Shown here: positions 9,017-16,743 of the stretch, in pieces | Layout of the letters: every line of letters starts with the position of its first letter | Numbering within the stretch: the stretch's first letter is position 1 | Source of the DNA: Alistipes sp. | GTDB lineage: Bacteria; Bacteroidota; Bacteroidia; Bacteroidales; Rikenellaceae | DNA length: 64,000 bases | Direction of reading: 5' to 3' | Assembly: GCF_020026455.1 (NCBI RefSeq) | Contig: NZ_JAHHQJ010000009.1 | Location: 37,317-101,316 of the forward strand | Notes under the pieces: model-generated | What the model saw: the letters and a program-made list of their open reading frames with translations, nothing else | Databases searched by the model: none | Told to the model about the DNA's origin: nothing | Translations under genes and position numbers: made by a program

Positions 9017-9619
9017 TCACTGCAGCTCCCCCTTGCCTTCGCGCAGGATCTCCGGCCCGTCGCCCGTCAGGTCCACGACCGTCGTGGGGACGTTGTCGCC
9101 GATGCCTCCGTCGATGACCAGCGCAACCTGGCGCCCGTAACGCTCGTGGATCAGTTCGGGATCGGTCGTATACTCCACCACCTCGTCGTCGTCCTTGACC
9201 GACGTGGTGATCATCGGGCAGCCCAAGGCCGCGACAACGGCTCGCGCTACGGGACTGGCCGGAATGCGGATGCCGATCGTGCGGCGCCGTTCGAGCGCCT
9301 TGTCCGGGATGCGCGCCGAAGCCGTCAGCACAAAGGTGAACGGACCGGGCAGATTGCGTTTCAGGATCCGGAAAACGGCATTGTCCACCCGGCAATACTC
9401 CGCGACCTGGGCGATGTTTTCGAAAACCACGGTGAACCTCTGCTCGCTCTTGTCCCGGATGCGGCGCAGGCGTTCGATGGCCTTCGGCGAGCGCAGCGAA
9501 CAACCGAAGGCATAGACGCTGTCGGTGGGATAAATGATGATTTCATCCCGCTCCAGAGCATCGACGACGCGCTGCAACTCCTTCTCCGAAGGATTCTGTT
9601 CGTATATCTTCGCAAGCAT
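9017..9619 (-). CDS. Sua5/YciO/YrdC family protein, YciO type
   Basis: The protein has 200 residues, one YrdC-like domain and no C-terminal Sua5 domain. YPTDSVYAFGCSLRSPKA near residue 30, LPGPFTFVLTA near 90, RRTIGIRIP near 110 and PTTVVDLTGDGPEILREG near 178 follow E. coli YciO more closely than TsaC/YrdC. The wider family makes threonylcarbamoyl-AMP for the t6A tRNA modification. YciO-type members may be weak in that reaction, so whether this is the cell's t6A enzyme is open. A TATCTTTG box lies only 8 bases before the start codon (9627-9634). Confidence 0.82.
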   Translation of the reverse strand: MLAKIYEQNPSEKELQRVVDALERDEIIIYPTDSVYAFGCSLRSPKAIERLRRIRDKSEQRFTVVFENIAQVAEYCRVDNAVFRILKRNLPGPFTFVLTASARIPDKALERRRTIGIRIPASPVARAVVAALGCPMITTSVKDDDEVVEYTTDPELIHERYGRQVALVIDGGIGDNVPTTVVDLTGDGPEILREGKGELQ

Positions 9620-9626
9620 GGGATTA

Positions 9627-9634
9627 CAAAGATA
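9627..9634 (-). promoter_or_regulatory. Candidate -7 box of the YciO-type gene
   Basis: TATCTTTG fits TAnnTTTG on the minus strand. It is so close to the ATG at 9619 that transcription would start at or within a base or two of the start codon, giving a leaderless message. No matching TTTG is seen 19-21 bases upstream. Confidence 0.4.
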
Positions 9635-9722
9635 CCAAAAAATATGAGACTAAAGCCAGGATATCCCACTTTTTCCGCGGGTTTATTTCCCGAAGCGCGA
9701 GGACGGCCCGGTCTGTCGCACA

Positions 9723-9768
9723 AACGGGACGAACGGGACGTATGTCTATACGTCCCGTTCGTCCCGTT
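9723..9768. repeat. Perfect 21-bp inverted repeat between proS and the YciO gene
   Basis: Arms 9723-9743 and 9748-9768 are perfect reverse complements around the 4-base loop GTCT. Each arm contains AACGGGACG twice in tandem. A smaller GGCC stem lies between it and proS (about 9782-9805). It could end proS transcription, although no T run follows on either strand. Confidence 0.85.
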
Positions 9769-9815
9769 CGGTTGCGTTTGAACGGCCTGCGGAAAAGGCC
9801 GCCCCAGATCGGAGA

Positions 9816-11300
9816 CTAATAGCTGCGGGCAAACAGTACCCGTCGGTGCGACGGCTTGCCGGAGAAGATGCAGACACCTTCTTCGTCGACCGCATCGACC
9901 GGAATGCAGCGGATCGTGGCCTTCGTGGCCTCCTTGATCGCCACCTCGGTCTCCACCGTGCCGTCCCAGTGGGCCAGAAGGAAGCCGCCCTTTTCGTCGA
10001 GCACCCGCTTGAACTCCTCCCACGTATCGACCTTCGTAATCATCGACTCGCGGTAGGCAAGCGCCTTTTTGTAGATGTTTTCCTGAATCTCGGTCATCAG
10101 CCCCCCGATAAGTTCCACGAGGCCCTCCTGCGAAACGGTCTGCTTCTCAAGCGTGTCGCGGCGCACCAGTTCGATCGTGCCGTTCTCCAGATCGCGGCCG
10201 CCCATGGCCAGTCGCACGGGAACGCCCTTGAGTTCGTACTCGGCGAACTTGAATCCCGGGCGCACGTTGTCCCGGTCGTCGATCTTCACGCTGAAGCCCT
10301 TGGCGCGCAGCTCGGCGGCAACAGCCTCGAAGCGCGAGCAGATCTCGGCGAGTTGCTCGGAAGTCTTGTAGATCGGAACCATGACCACCTGTATCGGAGC
10401 GAGTTTCGGAGGCAAAACCAGACCGTTATTGTCCGAATGGGCCATGATCAGCGCACCCATCAGACGGGTCGAGACGCCCCACGAGGTAGCCCACACGTAT
10501 TCCAGTTTGCCCTCCTTGTTGACATACTGCACGTCGAAGGCCTTGGCGAAGTTCTGGCCCAGGAAGTGCGACGTTCCGCTCTGCAGCGCCTTGCCGTCCT
10601 GCATCAGCGCCTCGATGGTGAGCGTATCCTCGGCGCCCGCGAAACGCTCGTTGGGCGACTTGTGGCCCACAACCACGGGCAGCGCCATCCACTCCTCGAC
10701 GAACTGCTGATAGACGCGGATCATCTTTTCGGCCTCCTCGACGGCCTCCTCGCGTGTGGCGTGCGCCGTGTGGCCCTCCTGCCACAGGAACTCGGCCGTG
10801 CGCAGGAACAGGCGCGTGCGCATCTCCCAGCGCACGACATTGGCCCACTGGTTGCACAGGATCGGCAGGTCGCGGTAGGACTGGATCCAGTTCTTATAGG
10901 TGTTCCAGATGATCGTCTCCGACGTCGGGCGCACGATCAGTTCCTCCTCCAGTTTGGCGTCGGGATCGACCACGACACCCTTGCCCTCGGGATCGTTCTT
11001 CAGGCGGTAGTGCGTCACCACGGCACACTCCTTGGCAAACCCCTCGACGTGATGGGCCTCCTTCGAGAAGAAGGATTTGGGGATGAAGAGCGGAAAATAG
11101 GCGTTCTGGTGCCCCGTATCCTTGAACATCTTGTCCAGAGCGGCCTGCATCTTCTCCCAGATGGCGTAGCCGTAAGGTTTGATGACCATACATCCGCGAA
11201 CGGCGGAGTTCTCCGCAAGGCCCGCCTTCACGACCAGGTCGTTATACCACTGCGAGTAGTTCTCGTCGGACTTCGTGAGATCTTTCAGTTCCTTTGCCAT
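9816..11300 (-). CDS. proS: Prolyl-tRNA synthetase (archaeal/eukaryotic type)
   Basis: The protein has 494 residues, is cytosolic and attaches proline to tRNA-Pro. It lacks the INS editing insertion of the bacterial type and has the short form found in archaea, eukaryotes and Bacteroidetes. Class II motifs are visible: motif 1 around GYAIWEKMQAALDKMFKDTG (about 43-62), motif 2 as RWEMRTRLFLRTAEFLWQEG near 155, and motif 3 as GALIMAHSDNNGLVLPP near 280. An anticodon-binding domain follows at about 300-400 and a C-terminal zinc-binding-like domain ends the protein. A TATATTTG box lies 35 bases upstream of the start. Confidence 0.97.
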   Translation of the reverse strand: MAKELKDLTKSDENYSQWYNDLVVKAGLAENSAVRGCMVIKPYGYAIWEKMQAALDKMFKDTGHQNAYFPLFIPKSFFSKEAHHVEGFAKECAVVTHYRLKNDPEGKGVVVDPDAKLEEELIVRPTSETIIWNTYKNWIQSYRDLPILCNQWANVVRWEMRTRLFLRTAEFLWQEGHTAHATREEAVEEAEKMIRVYQQFVEEWMALPVVVGHKSPNERFAGAEDTLTIEALMQDGKALQSGTSHFLGQNFAKAFDVQYVNKEGKLEYVWATSWGVSTRLMGALIMAHSDNNGLVLPPKLAPIQVVMVPIYKTSEQLAEICSRFEAVAAELRAKGFSVKIDDRDNVRPGFKFAEYELKGVPVRLAMGGRDLENGTIELVRRDTLEKQTVSQEGLVELIGGLMTEIQENIYKKALAYRESMITKVDTWEEFKRVLDEKGGFLLAHWDGTVETEVAIKEATKATIRCIPVDAVDEEGVCIFSGKPSHRRVLFARSY

Positions 11301-11334
11301 GTCGTATTGTGTTTTTTACTTTTATTTCGGAGTG

Positions 11335-11342
11335 CAAATATA
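11335..11342 (-). promoter_or_regulatory. Candidate -7 box of proS
   Basis: TATATTTG matches TAnnTTTG on the minus strand, 34 bases before the proS start codon. No clear -33 TTTG lies at the usual spacing; upstream there is coding sequence of mltG. Confidence 0.5.
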
Positions 11343-11348
11343 CGAAAT

Positions 11349-12362
11349 TTATTTAATCTTGCGCCGGTTGAGTTCGTCGCTGTATGCCCGGGCGTTCCTG
11401 TTGTGCTCGCGAAGGGTTGTGGCAAAGTTGTGGTAGCCGTCGAACTCGAGGCGTGCACAGAAGAAAATGTAGTCGTGCTCCTCGTAGTTCAGCACGGCAT
11501 CGATGGCATTCTTCCCGGGCATGCAGATCGGCGAGGGCGGCAACCCCTTGTTCACATACGTATTGTAGGGCGAATCGTATTTCAGATGGCGGTAGAGGAT
11601 GCGCCGCAGGCCGAAATCCTGCATGGCGTACTTCACCGTCGGGTCGGCCTGCAGTTTGATGCCCCGGTTCAGGCGGTTGATGTAGACCCCGGCCACGCGC
11701 GCCATCTCGTCGCCCTTGCGGGTCTCCTCGCTGACGATCGAGGCCAGCGTCATCACCTCCAGACGGCTCAGCCCGCTGCGCTGGCGTCGGGCGTCGCGAT
11801 CCCGGGTCCAGAAACGGTCGTATTCGCGCTTCATGCGCTTGACGAACTCCTCGGGCGTCACCGTCCAGTAGAATTCGTAGCTGTCGGGGATGAACATCGA
11901 AAAGAGCGTCACGCTGTCGAAGCCGACCTCCGCGGCCAGCTCCTTCGAGGTCAACGCCTGCATGATCGCCGTGGAATCGGCATCGATCTGCCGCGCGAGT
12001 TTCTGCGCCAGCTGGGCCGGGATGCGCACGTTGTTGATCGTAACCCGCACCGGAGTCTGCATCCCCAGTTTGAGCATGCGCGCGATTTGGATGACACTCA
12101 TGCCGCGCCGGAGCACGTAATGACCGGGTTTGAAGCTCGCAGCCAGGTCTATCCTCCGGGCATAGGCCTCGAAAGCCCGGCGGTGTTTGATCTGCGTCAG
12201 CAGCGAATCGACGACCTGTCCGTATCCGGCCCCCCTGCTCACGTAGAGGTTCCGATCCGCAACAACCGCATTTCCATAGAATTGCCGCTGCAGGACAAGA
12301 CCCGTGCCGGCCGCCAGGGCAAAGGCCGCCAGCAGGCTCCAGACTAATATTTTCTTACGCAT
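11349..12362 (-). CDS. mltG: Endolytic peptidoglycan transglycosylase MltG (YceG family)
   Basis: This 337-residue protein has one N-terminal membrane helix (about 5-24) and a periplasmic YceG/MltG domain. The catalytic Glu is in LASIVSEETRKGDEMARVAG near residue 210, followed by the family markers RLNRGIKLQADPTVKYA and GLPPSPICMPGKNAIDAVLN. MltG cuts new glycan strands inside the chain and so sets their length. The message seems to start within the short space shared with the divergent SRP RNA gene: a TATCTTTG box lies at 12379-12386. Confidence 0.93.
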   Translation of the reverse strand: MRKKILVWSLLAAFALAAGTGLVLQRQFYGNAVVADRNLYVSRGAGYGQVVDSLLTQIKHRRAFEAYARRIDLAASFKPGHYVLRRGMSVIQIARMLKLGMQTPVRVTINNVRIPAQLAQKLARQIDADSTAIMQALTSKELAAEVGFDSVTLFSMFIPDSYEFYWTVTPEEFVKRMKREYDRFWTRDRDARRQRSGLSRLEVMTLASIVSEETRKGDEMARVAGVYINRLNRGIKLQADPTVKYAMQDFGLRRILYRHLKYDSPYNTYVNKGLPPSPICMPGKNAIDAVLNYEEHDYIFFCARLEFDGYHNFATTLREHNRNARAYSDELNRRKIK

Positions 12363-12374
12363 TTCAGGTTTTTT

Positions 12375-12405
12375 TTTGCAAAGATATAAAATTTTCCTAC
12401 TTTTG
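12375..12405 (+). promoter_or_regulatory. Promoter of the SRP RNA gene
   Basis: TTTG (12375-12378), 19 bases, then TACTTTTG (12398-12405) match the Bacteroidetes consensus. Transcription would begin about 6 bases later, at the GGGTGAG that opens the RNA stem. The box for mltG on the other strand (TATCTTTG, 12379-12386) lies inside this promoter. Confidence 0.75.
12379..12386 (-). promoter_or_regulatory. Candidate -7 box of mltG
   Basis: TATCTTTG on the minus strand, 16 bases before the mltG ATG. It overlaps the spacer of the divergent SRP RNA promoter, so the two polymerases would compete for the same DNA. No clear -33 box. Confidence 0.45.
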
Positions 12406-12410
12406 TGCCC

Positions 12411-12511
12411 GGGTGAGTCTTACACGACCAGCTCCTGCAGAATCCCCCAGGCGAGGAATCGAGCAAGGGTATGTGGTTGTAGCGGTGCGATGCAAGTAGC
12501 TCACCCTTTTT
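12411..12511 (+). ncRNA. ffs: Signal recognition particle RNA (small bacterial type)
   Basis: The roughly 100-base RNA starts GGGTGAG and ends CTCACCC followed by T6, so both ends pair. The apical part has the SRP signature: CCCCCAGGCGAGGAATCG followed by AGCAAGGGTA, corresponding to the CCCCAGG-loop-GGAA-GCA-GGGTA helix 8 that binds Ffh. It has its own strong promoter at 12375-12405. With Ffh it delivers nascent membrane proteins to the inner membrane. The tetraloop region differs a little from the E. coli GGAAG pattern but keeps the overall form. Confidence 0.85.
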
Positions 12512-12517
12512 TCATAA

Positions 12518-12555
12518 CGGCGCTTTGACCCGGCGGGTCGGAGCGCCGCTTTTTT
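12518..12555 (+). terminator. Intrinsic terminator after the SRP RNA
   Basis: CGGCGCT (12518-12524) pairs with AGCGCCG (12542-12548), with inner GACC/GGTC pairs, and is followed by C and T6. It would stop transcription from the SRP RNA before the downstream flavoprotein gene. Confidence 0.75.
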
Positions 12556-12630
12556 ATGTCCGTCACCCGACATCCGCTCCCGTTTTGGAAAAATAATTGT
12601 ATCTTGATCCCGCGAAAAAACCGGAAAACA

Positions 12631-13572
12631 ATGGAAAACAGAATCACGAAACTTTTCGGCATCCGCTATCCCGTCATCGCCGGCGGGATGGTCTGGTGCA
12701 GCGGCTGGCGGCTGGCCGCAGCCGTCAGCCAGGCCGGCGGACTGGGGTTGATCGGCTCGGGCTCGATGAGTCCCGAACTGCTGCGCGAGCACATCCGCAA
12801 ATGCCGCGCGGCAACCTCCCGGCCGTTCGGCGTCAACGTGCCGCTGGCCTACCGCTATGCGTCCCAACTCATGGAGATCATCATGGAGGAGCGCGTCCCG
12901 GTGGTCTTCACCTCAGCGGGCAATCCCGCAACCTGGACCGCACGTCTGCACGATGCAGGCTGCCGCGTGGCGCATGTGGTGTCGAGTTCGAAATTCGCGC
13001 TCAAGAGCCGCGAAGCGGGTGTGGACGCCGTGGTGGCCGAAGGTTTCGAGGCCGGAGGCCACAACGGCCGCGAGGAGACGACGACCATGGCCCTCGTCCC
13101 GCAGGTGCGGCAGGCCGTCGATCTGCCGCTCATCGCCGCGGGAGGCATCGCCACGGGAGCCGGCATGCTGGCCGCTTTCGCCCTGGGTGCCGAGGGGTGT
13201 CAGCTGGGAACGCGCTTTGCGCTCTCGCAGGAGAGTTCGGCCTGCGAGGCCTTCAAACGCCGGTGTGTGGAGGTGCAGGAAGGTGACACGATCCTGACGC
13301 TCAAAAAGGTGATCCCGACACGTCTCGTCCGCAACGAGTTCTGCCGCACGGTCGAGGAGGCCGAAGCGCGCGGCGCCGGGGCCGAAGAATTGGCGTCCCT
13401 GATCGGTCGCGGACGCCCGAAGCGGGGGATTTTCGAAGGAGATCTGGCCAAAGGGGAGCTGGAGATCGGGCAGATAGCCGCCCTCATCGGAGATCTGCCG
13501 CCGGCCGGCGAGATCCTCAGCCGTCTCGTCGCCGAATACGAAGCCGCCCGCGGGAGCCTCGCCCCGCTCTGA
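12631..13572 (+). CDS. FabK / nitronate monooxygenase-like flavoprotein
   Basis: The protein has 313 residues and an FMN-binding TIM barrel of the NPD/FabK family. MENRITKLFGIRYPVIAGGM is the usual opening, so the ATG at 12631 is preferred over an in-frame upstream GTG/ATG within the terminator region. Further motifs are GGLGLIGSGSMSPELL, FGVNVPL, VAEGFEAGGHNG (with the family His), IAAGGIATGAG and GAEGCQLGTRFALSQESSA. The fold fits enoyl-ACP reductase II (last step of fatty-acid elongation, NADH or NADPH) or nitronate monooxygenase; sequence alone does not decide. It stands as a single gene behind the SRP RNA terminator. Confidence 0.82.
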   Translation: MENRITKLFGIRYPVIAGGMVWCSGWRLAAAVSQAGGLGLIGSGSMSPELLREHIRKCRAATSRPFGVNVPLAYRYASQLMEIIMEERVPVVFTSAGNPATWTARLHDAGCRVAHVVSSSKFALKSREAGVDAVVAEGFEAGGHNGREETTTMALVPQVRQAVDLPLIAAGGIATGAGMLAAFALGAEGCQLGTRFALSQESSACEAFKRRCVEVQEGDTILTLKKVIPTRLVRNEFCRTVEEAEARGAGAEELASLIGRGRPKRGIFEGDLAKGELEIGQIAALIGDLPPAGEILSRLVAEYEAARGSLAPL

Positions 13573-13711
13573 TCCCGCCCCGGCACGGGGCCCTACCCCA
13601 CCCGTCGCCGGACGGGAACCCGATGCCGCAGGAACGGGACTCCCGGCGGGATTTCGGGAAAAAGTCGACAATTTGTTTCCGCCAACGACGCTCCGTCACC
13701 GAAAAATTCGT

Positions 13712-13719
13712 TATATTTG
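13712..13719 (+). promoter_or_regulatory. Candidate -7 box of the ABM monooxygenase gene
   Basis: TATATTTG fits TAnnTTTG, 30 bases before the ATG at 13750. The region 19-21 bases upstream has no clear TTTG. Confidence 0.5.
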
Positions 13720-13749
13720 CAAAACGACAAAACCAAAATACGGAAAACA

Positions 13750-14025
13750 ATGATACGTCTCAATGTATTTATCCGCACAACGGAAAGCAACCGCGAAGAA
13801 CTGGTGCGCACGGCCAAGGAGCTGACAACCGCTTCGCTCAAGGACGAAGGATGCGTGGCCTACGACCTGTTCGAAAGCGCCACGCGCAGCGACGTGCTGA
13901 TGATCTGCGAAACCTGGAGCGACGCAAAGGCCCTCGCGGCCCACGAACAGGCATCGCATTTCACGACCCTCGTGCCGCGTCTGGAGCAGCTGGGAGAACT
14001 GAAAATCGAGAAGTTCATCTTCTGA
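13750..14025 (+). CDS. Antibiotic biosynthesis monooxygenase (ABM) domain protein
   Basis: A 91-residue protein with a single ABM domain (ferredoxin-like dimeric alpha-beta barrel). It shows the typical RLNVFIRT start, KDEGCVAYDLFES and ICETWSDAKALAAHEQASHF. Relatives include YgiN-type quinol monooxygenases and heme-degrading IsdG proteins; no Asn/Trp heme signature is evident, so a quinone- or stress-related role is the better guess. The start at 13750 is chosen because it begins the domain and follows the -7 box; an in-frame ATG 33 bases upstream sits on that box. It is a single gene ending at a bidirectional terminator. Confidence 0.8.
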   Translation: MIRLNVFIRTTESNREELVRTAKELTTASLKDEGCVAYDLFESATRSDVLMICETWSDAKALAAHEQASHFTTLVPRLEQLGELKIEKFIF

Positions 14026-14050
14026 TCCGATCCCGCAATCCGGGGACAAA

Positions 14051-14080
14051 AAAACCTCCGCGCTGAAGCGCGGAGGTTTT
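14051..14080. terminator. Bidirectional intrinsic terminator
   Basis: AAAACCTCCGCGC (14051-14063) and GCGCGGAGGTTTT (14068-14080) pair perfectly around TGAA, with A and T runs on both sides. It lies between two converging genes (ABM monooxygenase and SOD-rubredoxin) and can serve both. Confidence 0.9.
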
Positions 14081-14092
14081 TCGTTTACTCCC

Positions 14093-14830
14093 TTACTCCC
14101 CGACAGGTGCGAAGTCGCTCTTGTAGAGTCCGCAGATCGGGCAGGTCCAGTCGTCGGGAATCGCCTCGAAGGGGGTTCCCGGGGCGATACCCGTCTCGGG
14201 ATCGCCCTTTGCCGGGTCGTAGACATAGTCGCAGGCCGTGCACTTGTAGCGCTTCGGGATGCAACGGTCGGCGACCTTTTGCCAGTCGATCAGGTCCCAG
14301 AACGCCGCCAGAAAATCGGGACGGCGGTTGCGGTAGTCGATATAATAGGCGTGTTCCCAGACGTCGACGGTCATCACCGGATACAGTCCGTCGGTCATCG
14401 GGTTGCCGGCATTCGGCTTGGCGACGATCGACAGATTCCCGGACCTGTCCATCGCCAGCCACGCCCATCCGGAACCGAACAGGCCCACGGCGGCCTTGGT
14501 GAACTGCTCCTTGAAGGCCTCCACCGAACCGAACGCCGCGGTGAGTTTGGCGGCCAGCGTCGCCGGCATCGGCTGCTGCGCGGGGGTCAGCATCCGGAAA
14601 AAGAAGGTATGGTTCCAGGCCTGGGCGGCATTGTTGAAAATGCCCCCGTCGGCCTTGCGAACGATCTCGTCAAGCGGCATCTCCTCGTAAGGCGTTCCGA
14701 CGATCAAGTTGTTCAGATTGTTCACATAAGTCTGCAAATGCTTTCCGTAGTGGTAGTCGAAGGTCTCTTTGCTCATCTTCGGAGCAAGCGCTTCCGGTGC
14801 ATAGGGAAGCTCGGGCATTGTATGTTTCAT
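14093..14830 (-). CDS. Iron superoxide dismutase fused to a C-terminal rubredoxin
   Basis: The protein has 245 residues. Residues 1-190 are an Fe-type superoxide dismutase: metal ligands lie in YHYGKHLQTYVNN, WNHTFFFRML and VDVWEHAYYIDYRN, and FNNAAQAWNH carries the Gln typical of iron enzymes. After a short linker, residues about 195-245 form a rubredoxin: CTACDYVYDPAKGDP and WTCPICG supply the four Cys that hold one iron. Superoxide dismutases need no reductant, so the fused one-electron carrier is unusual; the protein might also work as a superoxide reductase-like or peroxide-linked system (inference). The ATG at 14830 starts the SOD domain. Confidence 0.9.
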   Translation of the reverse strand: MKHTMPELPYAPEALAPKMSKETFDYHYGKHLQTYVNNLNNLIVGTPYEEMPLDEIVRKADGGIFNNAAQAWNHTFFFRMLTPAQQPMPATLAAKLTAAFGSVEAFKEQFTKAAVGLFGSGWAWLAMDRSGNLSIVAKPNAGNPMTDGLYPVMTVDVWEHAYYIDYRNRRPDFLAAFWDLIDWQKVADRCIPKRYKCTACDYVYDPAKGDPETGIAPGTPFEAIPDDWTCPICGLYKSDFAPVGE

Positions 14831-14937
14831 GGTCGTGCAAATTAAATTCGCTTCAAGATAGCGAAATTTCCGGTCGGTTCTCTCTTCCGGCCGAAAATAA
14901 TCATCAATTAACCGAATTGTCATCCCGGGCAAGGGGC

Positions 14938-14972
14938 AAAAAAAACGGGGGCTTCTTCGAAAAGCCCCCGTT
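14938..14972 (-). terminator. Terminator of the outer-membrane barrel gene
   Basis: On the minus strand AACGGGGGCTT and AAGCCCCCGTT form an 11-bp stem with a 7-base loop, followed by T8. It lies about 30 bases after the stop codon at 15002. Confidence 0.9.
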
Positions 14973-15001
14973 GCGGAAAACCGCTCCCGATGGAAACGGA
15001 A

Positions 15002-16741
15002 TCAGAAATTGGCCTTGATACCCACCGTGAAACCGGCTCCCAGTTCGGGATACCAAGGGTATTCGTACAGACGGCGGTTGATGAGGTTGCGGCCCTCGGC
15101 AAAGAGCGTCACGCGGCCCGAAACCTTCCAGTCGAAATTCACACGCAGGTCCACGCCGAAGGGGGCTTCGAAGGAGGGTCCACAGACCGGTCCCGAAGCA
15201 TCGGGAGCCGCCAAAAAATCGATCAGCGTCCAGCGGCGCACGTCCTGCATCAGCGCCTTCACCCCGAACGAGACCTTGCGGCCCTCGTAGGCGACGCCCA
15301 CGTTTCCGGCGAACGACGGAGCTCCGTTTTTCAGCTCCGTCTCGTCGTTATAGAGGTAGCCGTGCACGCCCAGGTCGAATTTCAGGGCGCTCACGGGCCG
15401 GAACTCGATCTCGCCGTTGAACGAAGTGACGGTCTGACGCGCCATCTCGGGGATCAGGATCCCCGGGAAAACCTCCGAAGAGGCCGGATCGTCCGACAAA
15501 ATCCGCAATCCGGTCCAGAAAAGATGGTTGTCGCGGATCGACACTCCGGCGTAGATCCGGTAGTCGAAGCGGCTGCGCCAGAGGCTGCCGCCCAGTCCGA
15601 GGCGGAAGCTGTAATCCACGGAGCTTTTGTCGAGCCATGTCAGGGAGGCGACATAGGGATTTTCCTGCGTCAGTGCCCGGAAGTCGTTCGGTCTCACCGC
15701 GCCATCGGCCTCGAAGAAGGGTTTCAGCCCCGGGGTTCCGAGGTTGAAATCGAGACGCGCATAGGGAATGATGTAATTCTCCTTTTTCACGAACGGCTCG
15801 GGATCTGCGGGACTCTCGATCCGGTCGTGGTAGTAGTCGGCACCCACGTCGAAGCGCACGACCCCGCCTGCAAAACCATAGCGCAGGGCGGCGTGGATCA
15901 GCTGCTGGCTGTGTCCCTCCAGGGATTTCTGCCCCGAGCGCAGTTCGTATCCCGCCTCGAGCGAGAAGTTGCTGCGGCCGAATCCCCGGGCGATCTTCGC
16001 CCGAGCCCGGAAAGCTGTCTGCCGGGCCTTGTCGCCGTAATCCGGCCACTCGGAGTGGTCGAAAAACATCCCTCCGCACAAAGCGATCTCAAAGTTCGTG
16101 CGGCTCAAATCCTGGAAATTATCCCCGAAACGCACCGCAACGTTCGCATCGCCGTAGTCGTTCATGCCCCCGGGGCTGAATGACGGGGCCTCCCCCCGGG
16201 CATAGGCTCCGTAGCGGTGATACATCCGGTTGTCGTAGTAAAGGTCGCCTTCGAGGACATGCCGCCCGAAATACTTGCCCGCTGCGGCTCCGATGCGGTT
16301 GAACATCCGCGTCGAATTGTGCTTCAGGCCGAAGTTGTTGCGGATCTCGGCATACTGACCCTCGTGGTTGATGTAGCCCATGACATAGCCCGTCGAGGGA
16401 TTCTGCGTCGAGGCGTAGAAGTCCAGCACCGAGTTGAGCGGATACCCCGCCCCGACCTTCAGGTAGAAGGGCAGCGGGCGGTTGAACTCCCAGTAGGTCA
16501 CCGTCGCAGGGCGGATCGGACGCGGCGAAAGCGTCGTGCGCAGCGACAGCGGCGTGATCGAATAGTCGATTTCGGGGCGCATGCGCGCCGTGTCGGTCAT
16601 GTCGGGCTGGATGGCCAGTTTCGAGGCGCTCTCCACCTTCGGGACATAGGCCTTGGTCACTTCGACCTGCTTTTCGACCTGTGCCGCAGCCAACTGCGGC
16701 AACACCGCCCCAAGGGCGGCTATTATCAGCATCTTCTTCAT
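15002..16741 (-). CDS. Outer-membrane beta-barrel (TonB receptor-like, no plug)
   Basis: The protein has 579 residues with a signal peptide (MKKMLIIAALGAVLPQLAAA). Many alternating aromatic strands and an aromatic C-terminus (GAGFTVGIKANF) fit a barrel. The region after the signal (KAYVPKVESASKLAIQPDM) is short and lacks a recognisable plug, so this is not a full receptor. It starts 2 bases after the stop of a 994-residue TPR lipoprotein-like gene on the same strand, a pairing often seen in Bacteroidetes. The TPR protein may act on the periplasmic side of this barrel. The substrate is unknown. Confidence 0.7.
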   Translation of the reverse strand: MKKMLIIAALGAVLPQLAAAQVEKQVEVTKAYVPKVESASKLAIQPDMTDTARMRPEIDYSITPLSLRTTLSPRPIRPATVTYWEFNRPLPFYLKVGAGYPLNSVLDFYASTQNPSTGYVMGYINHEGQYAEIRNNFGLKHNSTRMFNRIGAAAGKYFGRHVLEGDLYYDNRMYHRYGAYARGEAPSFSPGGMNDYGDANVAVRFGDNFQDLSRTNFEIALCGGMFFDHSEWPDYGDKARQTAFRARAKIARGFGRSNFSLEAGYELRSGQKSLEGHSQQLIHAALRYGFAGGVVRFDVGADYYHDRIESPADPEPFVKKENYIIPYARLDFNLGTPGLKPFFEADGAVRPNDFRALTQENPYVASLTWLDKSSVDYSFRLGLGGSLWRSRFDYRIYAGVSIRDNHLFWTGLRILSDDPASSEVFPGILIPEMARQTVTSFNGEIEFRPVSALKFDLGVHGYLYNDETELKNGAPSFAGNVGVAYEGRKVSFGVKALMQDVRRWTLIDFLAAPDASGPVCGPSFEAPFGVDLRVNFDWKVSGRVTLFAEGRNLINRRLYEYPWYPELGAGFTVGIKANF

Positions 16742-16743
16742 TG

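Noticed and set aside
9846..12347. 833-codon plus-strand frame opposite proS and mltG
   Set aside because: High-GC antisense shadow: it spans two genes, has no domain and is His/Val/Leu-biased.
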